A stretch of 64,000 bases of DNA from Cognatishimia activa (GCF_026016445.1 NZ_CP096147.1:1338501-1402500), one strand, 5' to 3'; numbered from the stretch's first letter, positions 17,474 to 27,532 are shown. Numbers and translations are program-made. The notes: generated from the letters alone by a model not told the origin.

Positions 17474-18256
17474 ATGCGTATTTTGATCACCAATGATGAT
17501 GGCATCAACGCGCCAGGGCTTGAGGTTTTGCACCGTATCGCGACTGATATCGCCGGCCCGGATGGTGAGGTTTGGACCGTTGCACCGGCTTTTGAACAAT
17601 CCGGTGTTGGGCACTGCATCAGCTACACTCACCCAACCATGATTGCTAAAATGGGAGAACGCCGTTTCGCGGCAGAGGGCAGCCCAGCCGATTGCGTATT
17701 GGCGGGCATTCACGACGTGTTGGATGGTGAGCTGCCTGATCTGGTTCTATCCGGCGTGAACCGCGGCAACAATTCTGCAGAGAACACCGTTTATTCCGGC
17801 ACCATTGGCGGTGCGATGGAAGCGGCTCTGCAAGGTGTGCCCGCTATTGCGCTTTCCCAATACTTTGGCCCCGGCAATGCGGAACTTGAGAATCCGTTTG
17901 AAGCCAGCGCGACCCATGGCGTTGAGGTTGTGCGCAAAATCCTCGCAGCCCAAACGCCCGACACTCAGGATTACCGGTTGTTTTACAATGTGAACTTTCC
18001 GCCTGTCGCTGCAGATCAGGTGAAAGGCATTAAGGTCGCTATTCAGGGACGCCGCAAAGGTGTGAACTTTGCCGTCAAAGCAGAAACCAGCCCGTCCTTC
18101 CGTCGCTTTCTCTGGGTGACCGGCGGGGATCAACGCGCGAAGGCGGGCGAAGGCTCAGATTCAGAGGCCAATCTCAACGGTTATATCTCTGTTACCCCTA
18201 TGCGTGCCGATCTGACGGCTTATGATGCGCTAGAGGCCTTGAAAGTGATCGAATGA
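17474..18256 (+). CDS. surE: 5'/3'-nucleotidase SurE
   Basis: Metal-dependent nucleoside monophosphate phosphatase linked to stationary-phase survival. The chain begins [15 protein letters not shown], which carries the two metal-binding aspartates, and contains GTIGGAMEA and the conserved SGVNRGNN motif. Length of 260 residues is usual. Its last 4 bases overlap pcm, and an NlpD-like gene follows, which is the same surE-pcm-nlpD order as in gammaproteobacteria but without rpoS. Confidence 0.96.
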   Translation: MRILITNDDGINAPGLEVLHRIATDIAGPDGEVWTVAPAFEQSGVGHCISYTHPTMIAKMGERRFAAEGSPADCVLAGIHDVLDGELPDLVLSGVNRGNNSAENTVYSGTIGGAMEAALQGVPAIALSQYFGPGNAELENPFEASATHGVEVVRKILAAQTPDTQDYRLFYNVNFPPVAADQVKGIKVAIQGRRKGVNFAVKAETSPSFRRFLWVTGGDQRAKAGEGSDSEANLNGYISVTPMRADLTAYDALEALKVIE

Positions 18257-18900
18257 CGGACTCACTTGCAGAACGCAAAATGCAATTCATGTTCGCCCTA
18301 CGCAGCAAGGGCGTAACAGACATGAATGTTCTGACAGCCATGGAAAAGGTTGACCGCGGTCTTTTTGTGAAAGGTCTCTTTGCCGATCGTGCCTATGAAG
18401 ACACGCCCCTGCCGATCCCATGTGGGCAAACGATCAGCCAGCCTTCAGTGGTGGGTTTGATGACACAGGTTTTGAATGTGTCTCCGCGCGACAAGGTGCT
18501 CGAAGTTGGCACCGGTTCTGGCTATCAGGCCGCCATTCTCAGTCATCTCGCGCGCCGTGTTTATACGGTTGACCGCCATCGTCGCCTTGTGGCTGAAGCG
18601 CAGAAGATTTTCCAAGAGCTTGATCTGGCCAATGTCACTGCCTTTGCAGCAGACGGCAGCTTCGGACTTCCGGAACAAGCGCCCTTTGACCGCATTATTG
18701 TGACAGCCGCCGCTGAAGACGCCCCAGGCCCCCTTCTTGCGCAGCTTAGAGTGGGCGGAACCATGGTTTTGCCCGTCGGTCAGTCAGACGCCGTACAATC
18801 CATGATCAAGGTGGAGCGCACCGATGATGGATTTGACTATGAAGAGATCAGGCCGGTGCGCTTTGTCCCCTTGGTTGAAGGGATGGCACGTGACAATTAG
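18253..18900 (+). CDS. pcm: protein-L-isoaspartate O-methyltransferase
   Basis: Repairs isoaspartyl residues in damaged proteins using S-adenosylmethionine. The 215-residue protein has the SAM-binding motif [13 protein letters not shown], the active-site loop [12 protein letters not shown], and the post-motif region [11 protein letters not shown]. The start ATG overlaps the surE stop (ATGA). It probably shares the surE transcript; the NlpD-like gene begins 124 bases later with its own leader. Confidence 0.96.
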   Translation: MTDSLAERKMQFMFALRSKGVTDMNVLTAMEKVDRGLFVKGLFADRAYEDTPLPIPCGQTISQPSVVGLMTQVLNVSPRDKVLEVGTGSGYQAAILSHLARRVYTVDRHRRLVAEAQKIFQELDLANVTAFAADGSFGLPEQAPFDRIIVTAAAEDAPGPLLAQLRVGGTMVLPVGQSDAVQSMIKVERTDDGFDYEEIRPVRFVPLVEGMARDN

Positions 18901-19024
18901 GCGGTAATTTGCTTATAAGTCCCCAAGATTTGTGACTGGGCCGCGTATCCTTTCGAAGTCCAGTATTGTTAATGCGTAAAGAAACCCTGCAGCGAAATAG
19001 ACGGGGTTCTACGAGGATATCGAG

Positions 19025-20233
19025 ATGACAGTTTCTCTGAAACGCCCTGCCTGGAATGTAACGGCCCGTCTTGTAATGGCGGTTTCTGCCATGGCGATGG
19101 TTTCAGCCTGTAGCGGCCCATTGGATTTAGACCTGCGGGATGTGTTTGGACAACGTCTGGACACCTCTGAGGCTGCCGTTGGTGCAACGGCGCAACGCCC
19201 GGAACCAGACAACCGGGGCATTATTTCTTACCCGAATTATCAGGTCGCTGTGGCGCGCCGTGGTGATACGGTATCGGACGTCGCCAATCGCGTGGGCGTT
19301 GATGCCAATCAGTTAGCTGAATACAACGCGGTCAACGTCGATGACCCGCTGCGCGCGGGTGAGATCGTTGCCCTGCCAACCCGCGTCTCAGAACCAACCT
19401 CTGGACAGATCGTATCGCCATCCAATGTCGACATCAGCTCATTGGCAGGAAACGCGATCGACAACGCGACGCCAACGGCTGTGGAAACCGATCAGCTTGA
19501 AGCAGCACCGGTTCAGATCACGGAAGACACGCAGATTGGCTATGAGCCGATCCGTCACACGGTTCAGCGTGGCGAAACGGCCTTTACCATCGCGCGGCTC
19601 TACAATGTTTCCGTTCGTGCGCTGGCCGAATGGAACGGGCTTGGTAGTGACTTCACCATTCGTGAAAACCAGATCCTTCTGATTCCACCAGCACAGCCTT
19701 CAGCACCGTCTGAAAGCGCTCGTCCGCAAGCGCGTTCGACAGAAACCAGCGCCCCTGGCCAGGGCAGCGCAACGCCAGTGCCACCAAGTGCGGCCAAGCC
19801 GTTGCCGGATGAGAAACCATCGGCACAGGTTGCCAAACCTGCAGCACAAGACCTGTCTAAAACCCAGACCAAACCAGCGAACTCCAGTGCGAAAATGTCC
19901 TTCCCTGTAAATGGCAAGATCATCCGCACCTATGCCAAGGGTAAGAACAACGGTATCGACCTCTCTGCCCCAGCCGGCACTCCTGTTGTGGCTGCTGCGG
20001 ATGGTACGGTCGCGGCCATCACTACCGATGCGGATGGCGTAAAGATCGTGGTCGTGCGCCACCCCGACAATATCATGACGGTTTACTATAACGTCGATAG
20101 TATTTCTGTGGCCAAAGGCGCCTCAGTGAAGCGCAACGCAAAATTGGCGCAAATCCCGTCCAAGGACAGCTTCGTTCATTTCGAAGTACGTAAGGGTTTT
20201 GATAGCATCGATCCGATGCCTTACCTGCAATAA
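19025..20233 (+). CDS. NlpD-like LysM/LytM lipoprotein, likely amidase activator
   Basis: A 402-residue lipoprotein: a signal peptide with lipobox VSAC (Cys29), two LysM repeats (YQVAVARRGDTVSDVANRVG near residues 73-115 and HTVQRGETAFTIARLYNVS near 178-222), a Pro/Ala/Ser-rich linker (about 225-295) and a C-terminal LytM (M23) domain. In the LytM domain the first zinc ligand is not His: the sequence reads NNGIDLSAPAG, and the usual second-site HxH reads YYNVDS; only HFEVR remains. Such degenerate LytM domains activate cell-wall amidases rather than cut peptidoglycan, as in E. coli NlpD. The function is inferred from that. Confidence 0.9.
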   Translation: MTVSLKRPAWNVTARLVMAVSAMAMVSACSGPLDLDLRDVFGQRLDTSEAAVGATAQRPEPDNRGIISYPNYQVAVARRGDTVSDVANRVGVDANQLAEYNAVNVDDPLRAGEIVALPTRVSEPTSGQIVSPSNVDISSLAGNAIDNATPTAVETDQLEAAPVQITEDTQIGYEPIRHTVQRGETAFTIARLYNVSVRALAEWNGLGSDFTIRENQILLIPPAQPSAPSESARPQARSTETSAPGQGSATPVPPSAAKPLPDEKPSAQVAKPAAQDLSKTQTKPANSSAKMSFPVNGKIIRTYAKGKNNGIDLSAPAGTPVVAAADGTVAAITTDADGVKIVVVRHPDNIMTVYYNVDSISVAKGASVKRNAKLAQIPSKDSFVHFEVRKGFDSIDPMPYLQ

Positions 20234-20270
20234 GTATCTGACGGGCTCTGCCCCTCGGCCTGCGGCCTCA

Positions 20271-20296
20271 CCCCGGAATATTTTTGCAAAGAAGAA
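20271..20296 (-). repeat. short dispersed intergenic repeat, copy C
   Basis: On the minus strand this reads TTCTTCTTTGCAAAAATATT then CCGGGG, the same layout as the copies at 1892 and 54117 (pyrimidine-rich run, NAAATA core, then a C/G-rich end). It lies between the convergent NlpD-like and DUF815 genes. Confidence 0.4.
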
Positions 20297-20327
20297 TGCG
20301 GGATTGGAATTAGGCCGTGAGGTTGAA

Positions 20328-20350
20328 TAAAGGGCCGCTGAGGCCCTTTA
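20328..20350 (-). terminator. hairpin after the DUF815 gene
   Basis: TAAAGGGCC (20328-20336) pairs perfectly with GGCCCTTTA (20342-20350) over GCTGA. On the minus strand the stem is followed by TTCAACC, so the T-tract is weak. It sits 4 bases after the DUF815 stop codon and probably ends the tat transcript. Confidence 0.6.
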
Positions 20351-20353
20351 CAT

Positions 20354-21199
20354 TTATGAATTGATCAGCACGCCTTTTCGCCCCGCAAGATCAGTAAAAT
20401 ACTGCCATGCGACGCGGCCAGACCGGCTGCCTCTGGTGGCCTGCCACTCAATGGCTTCAGCCCAGAGCGTATCTTCATCGATCTTTACACCGTAGGTCTT
20501 GCAGTAGCCGCGGATCATGTCGAGGTATTCATCCTGCGAACATGGGTGGAAGCCCAGCCAAAGGCCAAATCGATCTGACAGAGAGACTTTCTCTTCGACC
20601 GACTCAGATGGGTTGATGGCCGAAGAACGTTCATTTTCAATCATATCCCGTGGCATCAGATGGCGACGATTGGAGGTCGCATAGAAGACCACATTCTCGG
20701 GCCGTCCTTCGATACCTCCATCCAGCACTGCCTTCAGGCTCTTGTAGTGCTGGTCATCATGGGAAAACGACAGGTCATCACAGAAGAGCACAAAGCGTTC
20801 CTCCCTGCCCCGCAGATGATTAAGCAGCCGAGCGACACTTGGCAGGTCTTCGCGCTGTAGCTCAACAATCTTCAAAGGCAGGCCTCGGTCTAACACCTCA
20901 GCATGCACAGCTTTCACCAATGAGGATTTCCCCATGCCGCGCGCGCCCCAAAGCAGCGCGTTGTTGGCAGGAAGCCCTTTGGCAAATTGAACGGTGTTTT
21001 CCAGCAGCGTATCGCGAGACCGGTTCACGCCGATCAACAGTTCGATGCCAATACGATTGACCTGAGGCACTGGTTCTAGTCGATCAGGTTCCACATGCCA
21101 GACGAAGGCATCTGCCGCGTCAAAGTCCGGGGACGGCAAAGGCGCCGGAGCCATCCGCTCCAGCGCCTCTGCAATACGTTTCAAGGTCTTATTTGCCAT
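20354..21199 (-). CDS. DUF815-family AAA ATPase, in the tat operon
   Basis: A 281-residue protein with Walker A WGARGMGKSS and Walker B LFCDDLSFS, followed by YATSNRRHLMP, matching the DUF815 group of predicted AAA ATPases. No reaction is known. Its start overlaps the tatC stop by 11 bases, so it is translated with tatC and belongs to the tatA-tatB-tatC transcript. That position suggests a link to protein export or quality control, but the sequence alone does not prove it. The end is marked by a hairpin at 20328-20350. Confidence 0.85.
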   Translation of the reverse strand: MANKTLKRIAEALERMAPAPLPSPDFDAADAFVWHVEPDRLEPVPQVNRIGIELLIGVNRSRDTLLENTVQFAKGLPANNALLWGARGMGKSSLVKAVHAEVLDRGLPLKIVELQREDLPSVARLLNHLRGREERFVLFCDDLSFSHDDQHYKSLKAVLDGGIEGRPENVVFYATSNRRHLMPRDMIENERSSAINPSESVEEKVSLSDRFGLWLGFHPCSQDEYLDMIRGYCKTYGVKIDEDTLWAEAIEWQATRGSRSGRVAWQYFTDLAGRKGVLINS

Positions 21200-22064
21200 C
21201 TGTATTTAGCTCGTCCTCAAGGTCGGCTTCTTCTTCGTCGTCATAGTAACCTTCTGCGCGCAATTTTTCCTCGCGCTTGGTTTCCACTCGACGCACCAAG
21301 AAGATCGACACTTCATAGAGGCCATAGACCACCACAAACAAGATCACCTGTGTGATAACATCAGGTGGCGTCACCAGCGCGGCCAGAACCAGAATGCCCA
21401 CAACCGCGTATTTGCGCATGTTACCGAGACCTTCAGAGCTGACGAGTCCCGCTTTGCCCATCAGGGTCAACAACACAGGCAGCTGGAAGCAGAGGCCAAA
21501 GGCCACAATGAACTTGATGGTCAGGTTCAGATATTCCTGTGCAGAGCCTTGGAAAACCACCGAGAGACCCTGACTGACCTCCTCACCTACGACAGCCTCG
21601 CCTTCATTGCCAAACTGCTGGAAGCCCAAGAAGAAATCATAGGCCAGCGGCGTCACAACGTAGAAGGCAAAGGACGCGCCCAGAATGAACATGAAGGGCG
21701 ACGCAATCAGGAACGGCAGGAAGGCCCCACGTTCGTTTTTGTAAAGCCCGGGCGCAACAAAGCGCCACATCTGCAGGCCAATGTAAGGAAAGGCCAGGAT
21801 GAATCCGCCCAAGAAAGAGATCTTGATCGCAACAAAGAAGCCTTCTTGCGGGCTGATAAAGATCAGATCACAGTCCTGGCCGCGCTCCCCCAGCACCTGA
21901 CACAGCGGTGCGGTCAGGAAGTTAAAGAGCGGTGTTGCAACGGTGAAGCAAATCACCATGCCAATGACAAAGGCTACAACTGAGTGGATCAGCCGTGTCC
22001 GCAGCTCTGCGAGATGTTCGATGAGCGGCGCAGAGCTGTCTTCGATTTCGTCAGATGAGCTCAT
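21189..22064 (-). CDS. tatC: Sec-independent translocase TatC
   Basis: Multi-spanning receptor of the twin-arginine export pathway. The 291-residue protein has the TatC signature LIEHLAELRTRLIHS near the N-terminus, six hydrophobic segments, and PLxYFxxFQ-type spacing (FFLGFQQF). The C-terminal tail (about 255-291) is long and acidic (DDEEEADLEDELNT), beyond the usual E. coli length. It overlaps tatB by 4 bases and DUF815 by 11. Export of folded redox proteins is the likely role. Confidence 0.96.
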   Translation of the reverse strand: MSSSDEIEDSSAPLIEHLAELRTRLIHSVVAFVIGMVICFTVATPLFNFLTAPLCQVLGERGQDCDLIFISPQEGFFVAIKISFLGGFILAFPYIGLQMWRFVAPGLYKNERGAFLPFLIASPFMFILGASFAFYVVTPLAYDFFLGFQQFGNEGEAVVGEEVSQGLSVVFQGSAQEYLNLTIKFIVAFGLCFQLPVLLTLMGKAGLVSSEGLGNMRKYAVVGILVLAALVTPPDVITQVILFVVVYGLYEVSIFLVRRVETKREEKLRAEGYYDDEEEADLEDELNTDGK

Positions 22065-22480
22065 TCTGCGTCCTTTGCCTTCTCAGCAGCCTCTGTGGCT
22101 GCCTTCGCCTTTTGTGCGGTCGCTTCCTGGATTTTCTTGGCCGCCTCAGAGCGTTCCTCGCTTAAGGATTCGCTATTGAGGTCCAATTTGAAATCCGTCG
22201 CCTCTTTAACAGAGTCTTTCACGGAATCCGTGGCCGCCTTCAGAGGGTTTGAAATGGAATTCAGACCATCCGTTGCGCTTTTAAAGCCCGATGTCGCGTC
22301 TTTCACGCCTGCTTCGTCAGCGGCCTGGTTCATGGCGTAGGAAAACTCCCGCGCCATGCCACGCGCCCGACCAACAAAACGGCCCACCTGCTGGAACATC
22401 ACCGGCAAGTCCTTTGGCCCGATCACGATCAGGGCCACAACGCCGATGACCAGAAGTTCGGTCCAACCGAGGTCAAACAT
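22061..22480 (-). CDS. tatB: Sec-independent translocase TatB
   Basis: A 139-residue protein with one N-terminal membrane helix (FDLGWTELLVIGVVALIVIG), the GPKDLP motif typical of TatB rather than TatA, an amphipathic helix (VGRFVGRARGMAREF), and a long charged, Ala/Lys-rich C-terminus. TatB with TatC binds signal peptides. The stop overlaps the tatC start by 4 bases and tatA lies 3 bases upstream, so all are coupled. Confidence 0.92.
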   Translation of the reverse strand: MFDLGWTELLVIGVVALIVIGPKDLPVMFQQVGRFVGRARGMAREFSYAMNQAADEAGVKDATSGFKSATDGLNSISNPLKAATDSVKDSVKEATDFKLDLNSESLSEERSEAAKKIQEATAQKAKAATEAAEKAKDAE

Positions 22481-22483
22481 CTG

Positions 22484-22708
22484 TTAGACCTTGTCTTTTT
22501 CGTCTGCTGGCGTGACGTCTTTTGCCACTTCAGCAACATCCGCTTCGCCTTCTTCGATCTCTTTCTTGCCGTCATCCACGCCTTTCTTGAACGCAGTGAT
22601 GCCTTTGCCCACTTCGCCCATCAGGGACGAGATTTTGCCACGGCCAAACAGAACCAGAACGACAACGGCGATCAGCAGAAGACCCGGCAGGCCAATGTTA
22701 TTGAGCAT
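22484..22708 (-). CDS. tatA: Sec-independent translocase TatA
   Basis: A 74-residue pore-forming subunit: membrane helix ([16 protein letters not shown]), the [12 protein letters not shown] hinge, and an acidic, Lys-rich tail. I choose the ATG at 22708 because it gives the family N-terminus; an upstream ATG at 22762 would add 18 non-homologous residues. It is the first gene of the tatA-tatB-tatC-DUF815 unit and is divergent from the WYL regulator. Confidence 0.92.
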   Translation of the reverse strand: MLNNIGLPGLLLIAVVVLVLFGRGKISSLMGEVGKGITAFKKGVDDGKKEIEEGEADVAEVAKDVTPADEKDKV

Positions 22709-22866
22709 GAATTTTCTCCCAGTAGGTGCCCATGTCTCAGGGCGTCTATATCTCTGACCCAAGTTTTAAGCATTGCAGACAGCGGGTGACAGCGAGATTA
22801 GGTATGGATTTTCACGAAATCATTGCCGATACTGACACTAAACTGACAGTATATGGAATAGTCACC

Positions 22867-23547
22867 TTGCCCGGCTCAGAATCACGCAGTGCGCGCCTCA
22901 GTGCAATTATGAACCGACTATCGGGCGGTGAGACGCTGCGCGCCGAAGATCTGGCACGCGAATTTGGCGTCTCTCAACGCAGTATCTATCGCGATATGGA
23001 CACGTTGAAAGCCAGCGGCATGCCGATTGAGGCCACACAAGGGACTGGATATCGCGCCGCTGCGGTCATCACGCTTCCTCCATTGCATTTGAATGAACAG
23101 GAACTAGAAGCCTTACACCTAGGTCTGCTTGCCGTGGCCGCCAGTGCTGATGAAGATCTGCAAGCAGCCGCACAATCGGTTTCAGAGAAGCTTGACACAG
23201 CCATACCCGCTGAAGGAGGCATTTCAGACCAAAGCTTTGCGGTTTATCCGTTTGAACATGCGGGCACAGCTTTGCAGCACCTCGCCACGCTCAGGGCTGC
23301 GATCAGATCACAGCAACGGCTACGCGTGACGCTGGGCAGCGGACAGATCGAAGATCTTAGGCCTCTGAAATTAGATTACTGGGGGCGTGTTTGGATTTTG
23401 ACCAGCTATGGGGAAACCACGCAGGGATTTGTCAAAACCCATGTGAGCTCGCTGACATCCGTTTCAATCCTACCCGGACTGTTTGTGTCTGAGGAAGGCA
23501 AAGGGCTCGCTGATCTGACCTCAGCAGAGATCACCAATTTGCGTTAA
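22867..23547 (+). CDS. YafY-type HTH/WYL-domain transcription regulator
   Basis: A DNA-binding regulator with an N-terminal HTH (RAEDLAREFGVSQRSIYRDM) and a C-terminal WYL-like ligand-sensing domain (LDYWGRVWILTSYGE). The start is uncertain: an open frame runs from an ATG at 22726 and another at 22804, but a TTG at 22867 gives a family-like N-terminus ending in SRSARL. A tandem ACTGACA repeat with spacing of promoter type lies at about 22828-22850, which also favours the later start. It is divergent from tatA and its end overlaps the opposite-strand gene by 17 bases. Ligand unknown. Confidence 0.8.
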   Translation: MPGSESRSARLSAIMNRLSGGETLRAEDLAREFGVSQRSIYRDMDTLKASGMPIEATQGTGYRAAAVITLPPLHLNEQELEALHLGLLAVAASADEDLQAAAQSVSEKLDTAIPAEGGISDQSFAVYPFEHAGTALQHLATLRAAIRSQQRLRVTLGSGQIEDLRPLKLDYWGRVWILTSYGETTQGFVKTHVSSLTSVSILPGLFVSEEGKGLADLTSAEITNLR

Positions 23548-24301
23548 GTGACTTCCACAAGAGACTGAATTTATTTCTGAATTCCCCGTTATACAGATTG
23601 CCTTCTTGCACCACATTCGGGTTTTTCATAGCCTGTTTCAACAGTGAACTAGATTGCCACGTTAGGCGCAGTACGGCGGCGACATCTCGATCAACGCGTC
23701 CAATTTCAACACGCGCCATCTTGAAATCAGCAAGCGCCTCTTTCGCCAGCTCTGCAACCGCACTCGCGCGGCCATCGACCAACGGAATACGCCCCTGCGC
23801 CTCAAGAGCTGGGATCGCCTGAAACCACCGCGCCAGCCCATCCACACGTCCGACAGTCTGAATATGCTGTGTCTCTGAAGCGCCCGCCAGTTCCGCAGCG
23901 ACAGCCAGCAACACTCCAGCTGTGTCATCAAGATGGGTCTGAAACGCCGCTACATCCTCAAACGGATCTTTGTAAATGTCCCAACGCCGCGCTTCTACCA
24001 GCACATAAAGCGCCTCGGCTTGCTTGGAATTGAGAACCTCTGACAGTGGTGTCACCACCTCATGCCGACGCACCTCACCACCTTTGGCAATTTCTTCCAA
24101 GGCGTCACGCCACCATTGCAGGCGCATTTCGGCGATCATGCTTTCTTGAGTCACCCAAGGCGCACGGGCGACTTCGACATTCATGGCATAGAGCGGAAAG
24201 AGCTTTTCACGCAGATGCAATGGCCCCGACATAATCGCCAAAAATCGATCAGGATCGCCTTTCTGGACGATCCCGGCGCAGGCTGCAATGTCAGGATTCA
24301 C
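23531..24301 (-). CDS. squalene/phytoene synthase-like protein, probably non-enzymatic
   Basis: A 256-residue protein of the trans-isoprenyl synthase fold, containing MRLQWWRDALEEI. The first Asp-rich substrate-binding motif (DxxxD) expected after the ALYA helix is absent: the sequence reads LYAMNVEVARAPWV. The second Asp pair is also not clear. This matches the NDUFAF6-like group, which in mitochondria helps assemble respiratory complex I, rather than a true carotenoid enzyme. It lies 6 bases after cimA, so it may share that transcript. The role is inferred. Confidence 0.75.
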   Translation of the reverse strand: MNPDIAACAGIVQKGDPDRFLAIMSGPLHLREKLFPLYAMNVEVARAPWVTQESMIAEMRLQWWRDALEEIAKGGEVRRHEVVTPLSEVLNSKQAEALYVLVEARRWDIYKDPFEDVAAFQTHLDDTAGVLLAVAAELAGASETQHIQTVGRVDGLARWFQAIPALEAQGRIPLVDGRASAVAELAKEALADFKMARVEIGRVDRDVAAVLRLTWQSSSLLKQAMKNPNVVQEGNLYNGEFRNKFSLLWKSLNANW

Positions 24302-24307
24302 GCGCGC

Positions 24308-25933
24308 TTACCCAATCGGCTGCGCGCCATCGCGCACCAGCTTCCAGACCGTGGCATCGACAAGCGCCTCAAAAGACGCATCCACGATATTGGCTGAAAC
24401 GCCCACGGTAGACCATTGCCGCCCCTGCCCGTCCACGCTGTCAATAATGACGCGTGTGACAGCCTCTGTGCCGCCCTGTGTAATACGCACTTTGAAGTCC
24501 ACGAGCCGCATGTCGTCGATCACGTCCTGATACGGTCCCAAGTCTTTCGCCAAGGCCTTCGCCAAAGCATTCACCGGGCCTCGGTCAGAACCGGTTTCAT
24601 CCATGGACTCGCTTACACTCAGGAATTTCTCTCCACCCGCTTTCACCACAACCACAGCCTCAGACAGGCTGACCATTTCATTACGTTTGTTCTTTCGACG
24701 CTCAACCGTCACGCGGTAGCGTTTGACCTCAAAGAACTCCGGCAGCAGGCCAAGCTCTCGTCGCGCAAGCAGCTCGAAACTTGCCTGCGCTGTATCAAAA
24801 CTATAGCCAAGCGCCTCTTTTTCTTTTATTTTCTCAAGGATACGCGCAAGGGCTGGATTGCCTTTTTCAACCTCAATCCCCGCCTCGCTCAGGCGACGCC
24901 TGAGGTTGGATTGGCCAGCCTGATTGGACATTGGGATGACCCGCGCGTTGCCGACAGTAGACGGATCAACATGTTCATAAGTCGATGGATCTTTCAGGAT
25001 CGCGCTCGCGTGCAGCCCCGCCTTATGAGCAAAGGCGCTGGCGCCCACAAAGGCAGCCTGCTTCGTCGGAACGCGATTAAGGATGTCATCGAGCATCCGG
25101 CTGATTTTGGTCAGATCAGTCAGCGCTTCTGTGGTTACACCGGTATCAAACTGGCTCGCGTATGGCTCTTTCAGCAATAGCATCGGAATGAGCGTTGTCA
25201 GATTGGCATTGCCGCATCGCTCACCAAGACCATTGAGTGTTCCCTGAATATGACGCGCGCCTGCATCCACCGCAGCCAGTGAGTTCGCCACAGCGTGTTC
25301 GGTGTCATTATGCGTATGAATACCCACGTGATCACCGGGCACACCCGCCTCGATCAGCGCTGCCACCGCCTCATGGACTTCTCCCGGCAAAGCGCCACCG
25401 TTGGTATCACACAGCACAACCCAGCGTGCGCCGGCGTCGTAAGCTGCCTTCGCAGCCTCCACCGCGTAGGAAGGATTGGCCTTGTAGCCATCAAAGAAAT
25501 GCTCCGCATCAAACAGCGCCTCGCGGCCTTGGGCTTTGATGTGCGCGATAGATTTCGAGATGTTTTCTGTGTTCTCCGCAAGCGTAATGCCAAGCGCGGT
25601 TTCAACGTGGAAATCGTGGCTTTTGCCGACTAGGCACACGGCAGGCGTGCCCGCGTTCAGCACAGCAGAGAGCACATCGTCATTTTCCGCAGACATGCCC
25701 GCGCGTTTAGTCATGCCGAAGGCGGTGAATGTCGCTTTAGTGTCCGGGCGGTTCTCAAAGAATTCGCTATCCGTCGGGTTTGCTCCGGGCCAGCCGCCTT
25801 CGATGTAATCCACGCCAAGCGTGTCGAGCGCCTGTGCGATCTGTTGCTTTTCAGTCGTTGAGAACTGAACACCTTGGGTTTGCTGCCCATCGCGGAGCGT
25901 CGTGTCGTAGAGGTAGAGCTTTTCTTTGGTCAC
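24308..25933 (-). CDS. cimA: citramalate synthase
   Basis: Condenses pyruvate and acetyl-CoA to (R)-citramalate, the start of a threonine-independent isoleucine route. The 541-residue protein has the DRE-TIM signature [16 protein letters not shown] and the metal-binding [13 protein letters not shown], with [11 protein letters not shown] in the barrel, then a C-terminal LeuA-type regulatory domain. The start overlaps the cysS stop (ATGA), so cysS-cimA are co-translated. Distinguishing it from 2-isopropylmalate synthase rests on the overall length and the QTQGVQFST loop. Confidence 0.92.
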   Translation of the reverse strand: MTKEKLYLYDTTLRDGQQTQGVQFSTTEKQQIAQALDTLGVDYIEGGWPGANPTDSEFFENRPDTKATFTAFGMTKRAGMSAENDDVLSAVLNAGTPAVCLVGKSHDFHVETALGITLAENTENISKSIAHIKAQGREALFDAEHFFDGYKANPSYAVEAAKAAYDAGARWVVLCDTNGGALPGEVHEAVAALIEAGVPGDHVGIHTHNDTEHAVANSLAAVDAGARHIQGTLNGLGERCGNANLTTLIPMLLLKEPYASQFDTGVTTEALTDLTKISRMLDDILNRVPTKQAAFVGASAFAHKAGLHASAILKDPSTYEHVDPSTVGNARVIPMSNQAGQSNLRRRLSEAGIEVEKGNPALARILEKIKEKEALGYSFDTAQASFELLARRELGLLPEFFEVKRYRVTVERRKNKRNEMVSLSEAVVVVKAGGEKFLSVSESMDETGSDRGPVNALAKALAKDLGPYQDVIDDMRLVDFKVRITQGGTEAVTRVIIDSVDGQGRQWSTVGVSANIVDASFEALVDATVWKLVRDGAQPIG

Positions 25934-27339
25934 GAAAGCACCTCCAGCTTGGCGGCATCAAAATCCGCACCCGGTAAAAGCTCCACACCCGCCTTGCTCA
26001 TGCGCACTTCAACACCTGCTTCAATGAGGCCTGTTTTCAAACGATCAACCTCAGAGAAGTCTTTGGTTTCCATTGCCTTTTCGCGCGCGCCAGCCAGTAG
26101 TGCCTCAAAGGATGAAAGATCCACCTTCGGAGCTGCTGCCCATTCCGGAACAACATCGCCCACCAAGCCAACAAGCTGCATTGCCGACTTCAGACCGGCG
26201 GCATCACCTGCCCCAGCCAATCGGTGCATTTCCGTCAGCGCCTTTGAGGTATTCAGGTCGTCAGCGACAGCGATAAGCACCTCTGAAGGCAGATCGCCCT
26301 TCTCAGCGCCCTCCACCATTGCAAACCACTTGCGCAAAGTCGCCTCAGCCTCTTTCGCCTTCTTCTCTGTCCAGTCCATTGGCTTACCGTAATGGGTCGA
26401 CAGGAAGACAAAGCGGATCACCTCGCCCGGTATACCCTTGTCCAGCAAGTCGCGCACAGTGAAGAAGTTGCCCAATGACTTGGACATCTTCTTGCCTTCT
26501 ACCTGAAGCATCTCATTGTGCATCCAGTAGCGGGCGAATTCCCCTTCTGGGTGGGCGCAGCAACTTTGTGCGATTTCATTTTCGTGGTGCGGGAACTGCA
26601 GGTCATTGCCGCCACCGTGAATGTCAAAGCTTTCGCCAAGCAAATCATGCGCCATTGCGGAACATTCGATATGCCAGCCCGGACGACCCCAGCCCCATGG
26701 GCTATCCCAACCGGGCAGATCATCTGTCGAAGGCTTCCACAGCACGAAATCCATCGGATCGCGTTTGTTGTCAGCCACTTCGACCCGCGCACCAGCGATC
26801 ATGTCATCTACGGAGCGGCCAGACAGCTTGCCGTAATCGGCATAGCTTTTCACCGAAAACAGCACATGGCCGCCGCCATCTGGATAGGCATGGCCCTTTT
26901 CAATCAGCCCTTCGATCATGGTGACCATCTGAGCGATATAGCCCGTCGCGCGGGGCATGAAGTCAGGCTCCATCGCCCCCAAAGCACCCATGTCCTTGAG
27001 ATACCAACCGATGGTCTCATCAGACCGCTCGGCAACAAGCTCTTCAAGAGTACCAGCAGCGCCAGCCTCTTTGCGGCTCAAAGCGGTCGCGTTGATCTTA
27101 TCATCGACGTCGGTGAAATTGCGCACGTAGGTCACGTGATCCGCACCATAGACATGACGCAACAGACGGTTCAGCACGTCAAACACAACCACAGGCCGCG
27201 CATTCCCCAAATGGGCGCGGTCGTAGACCGTTGGACCACAGACGTACATGCGTACATTCTTGGCGTCCAAGGGCTCAAAAACCTCTTTCTTGCGGGTCTT
27301 TGAGTTATGCAGTTTGATCGTCAGATCAACGTCGGTCAT
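25930..27339 (-). CDS. cysS: cysteinyl-tRNA synthetase
   Basis: Charges tRNA-Cys. The 469-residue class I enzyme has the zinc-binding Cys34 in YVCGPTVYD, the HIGH-type HLGN at 43-46, further zinc ligands in WHIECSAMA, and the KMSKS motif in [10 protein letters not shown]. The length is normal. The stop codon overlaps the cimA start, joining protein synthesis and isoleucine precursors in one transcript. The 193-base gap to the next gene holds an 11-bp palindromic hairpin (27466-27499). Confidence 0.97.
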   Translation of the reverse strand: MTDVDLTIKLHNSKTRKKEVFEPLDAKNVRMYVCGPTVYDRAHLGNARPVVVFDVLNRLLRHVYGADHVTYVRNFTDVDDKINATALSRKEAGAAGTLEELVAERSDETIGWYLKDMGALGAMEPDFMPRATGYIAQMVTMIEGLIEKGHAYPDGGGHVLFSVKSYADYGKLSGRSVDDMIAGARVEVADNKRDPMDFVLWKPSTDDLPGWDSPWGWGRPGWHIECSAMAHDLLGESFDIHGGGNDLQFPHHENEIAQSCCAHPEGEFARYWMHNEMLQVEGKKMSKSLGNFFTVRDLLDKGIPGEVIRFVFLSTHYGKPMDWTEKKAKEAEATLRKWFAMVEGAEKGDLPSEVLIAVADDLNTSKALTEMHRLAGAGDAAGLKSAMQLVGLVGDVVPEWAAAPKVDLSSFEALLAGAREKAMETKDFSEVDRLKTGLIEAGVEVRMSKAGVELLPGADFDAAKLEVLS

Positions 27340-27465
27340 GGCTCGTCCTCACACGGCTTTCGTGCTGGCGGGCTTAGCAACTTTATCAATGTTTTGAAAT
27401 AGTAGAACGGCCCGCCAAAATGTCTTAGCAGGTAATGCAGCAAATAATGATGATGCTTGCGGTGT

Positions 27466-27499
27466 TCATGGGGGCGACCCTAGAAGGCCGCCCCCATGA
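27466..27499 (-). terminator. perfect 11-bp hairpin after the DMT exporter gene
   Basis: TCATGGGGGCG (27466-27476) and CGCCCCCATGA (27489-27499) form a perfect stem over a 12-base loop, 34 bases past the stop of the minus-strand exporter gene. There is no T-tract on the minus strand, so it may stabilise the 3' end rather than terminate. Confidence 0.5.
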
Positions 27500-27532
27500 G
27501 GTCAAGGGTGGGTCATGATAATCTACGAAAAC

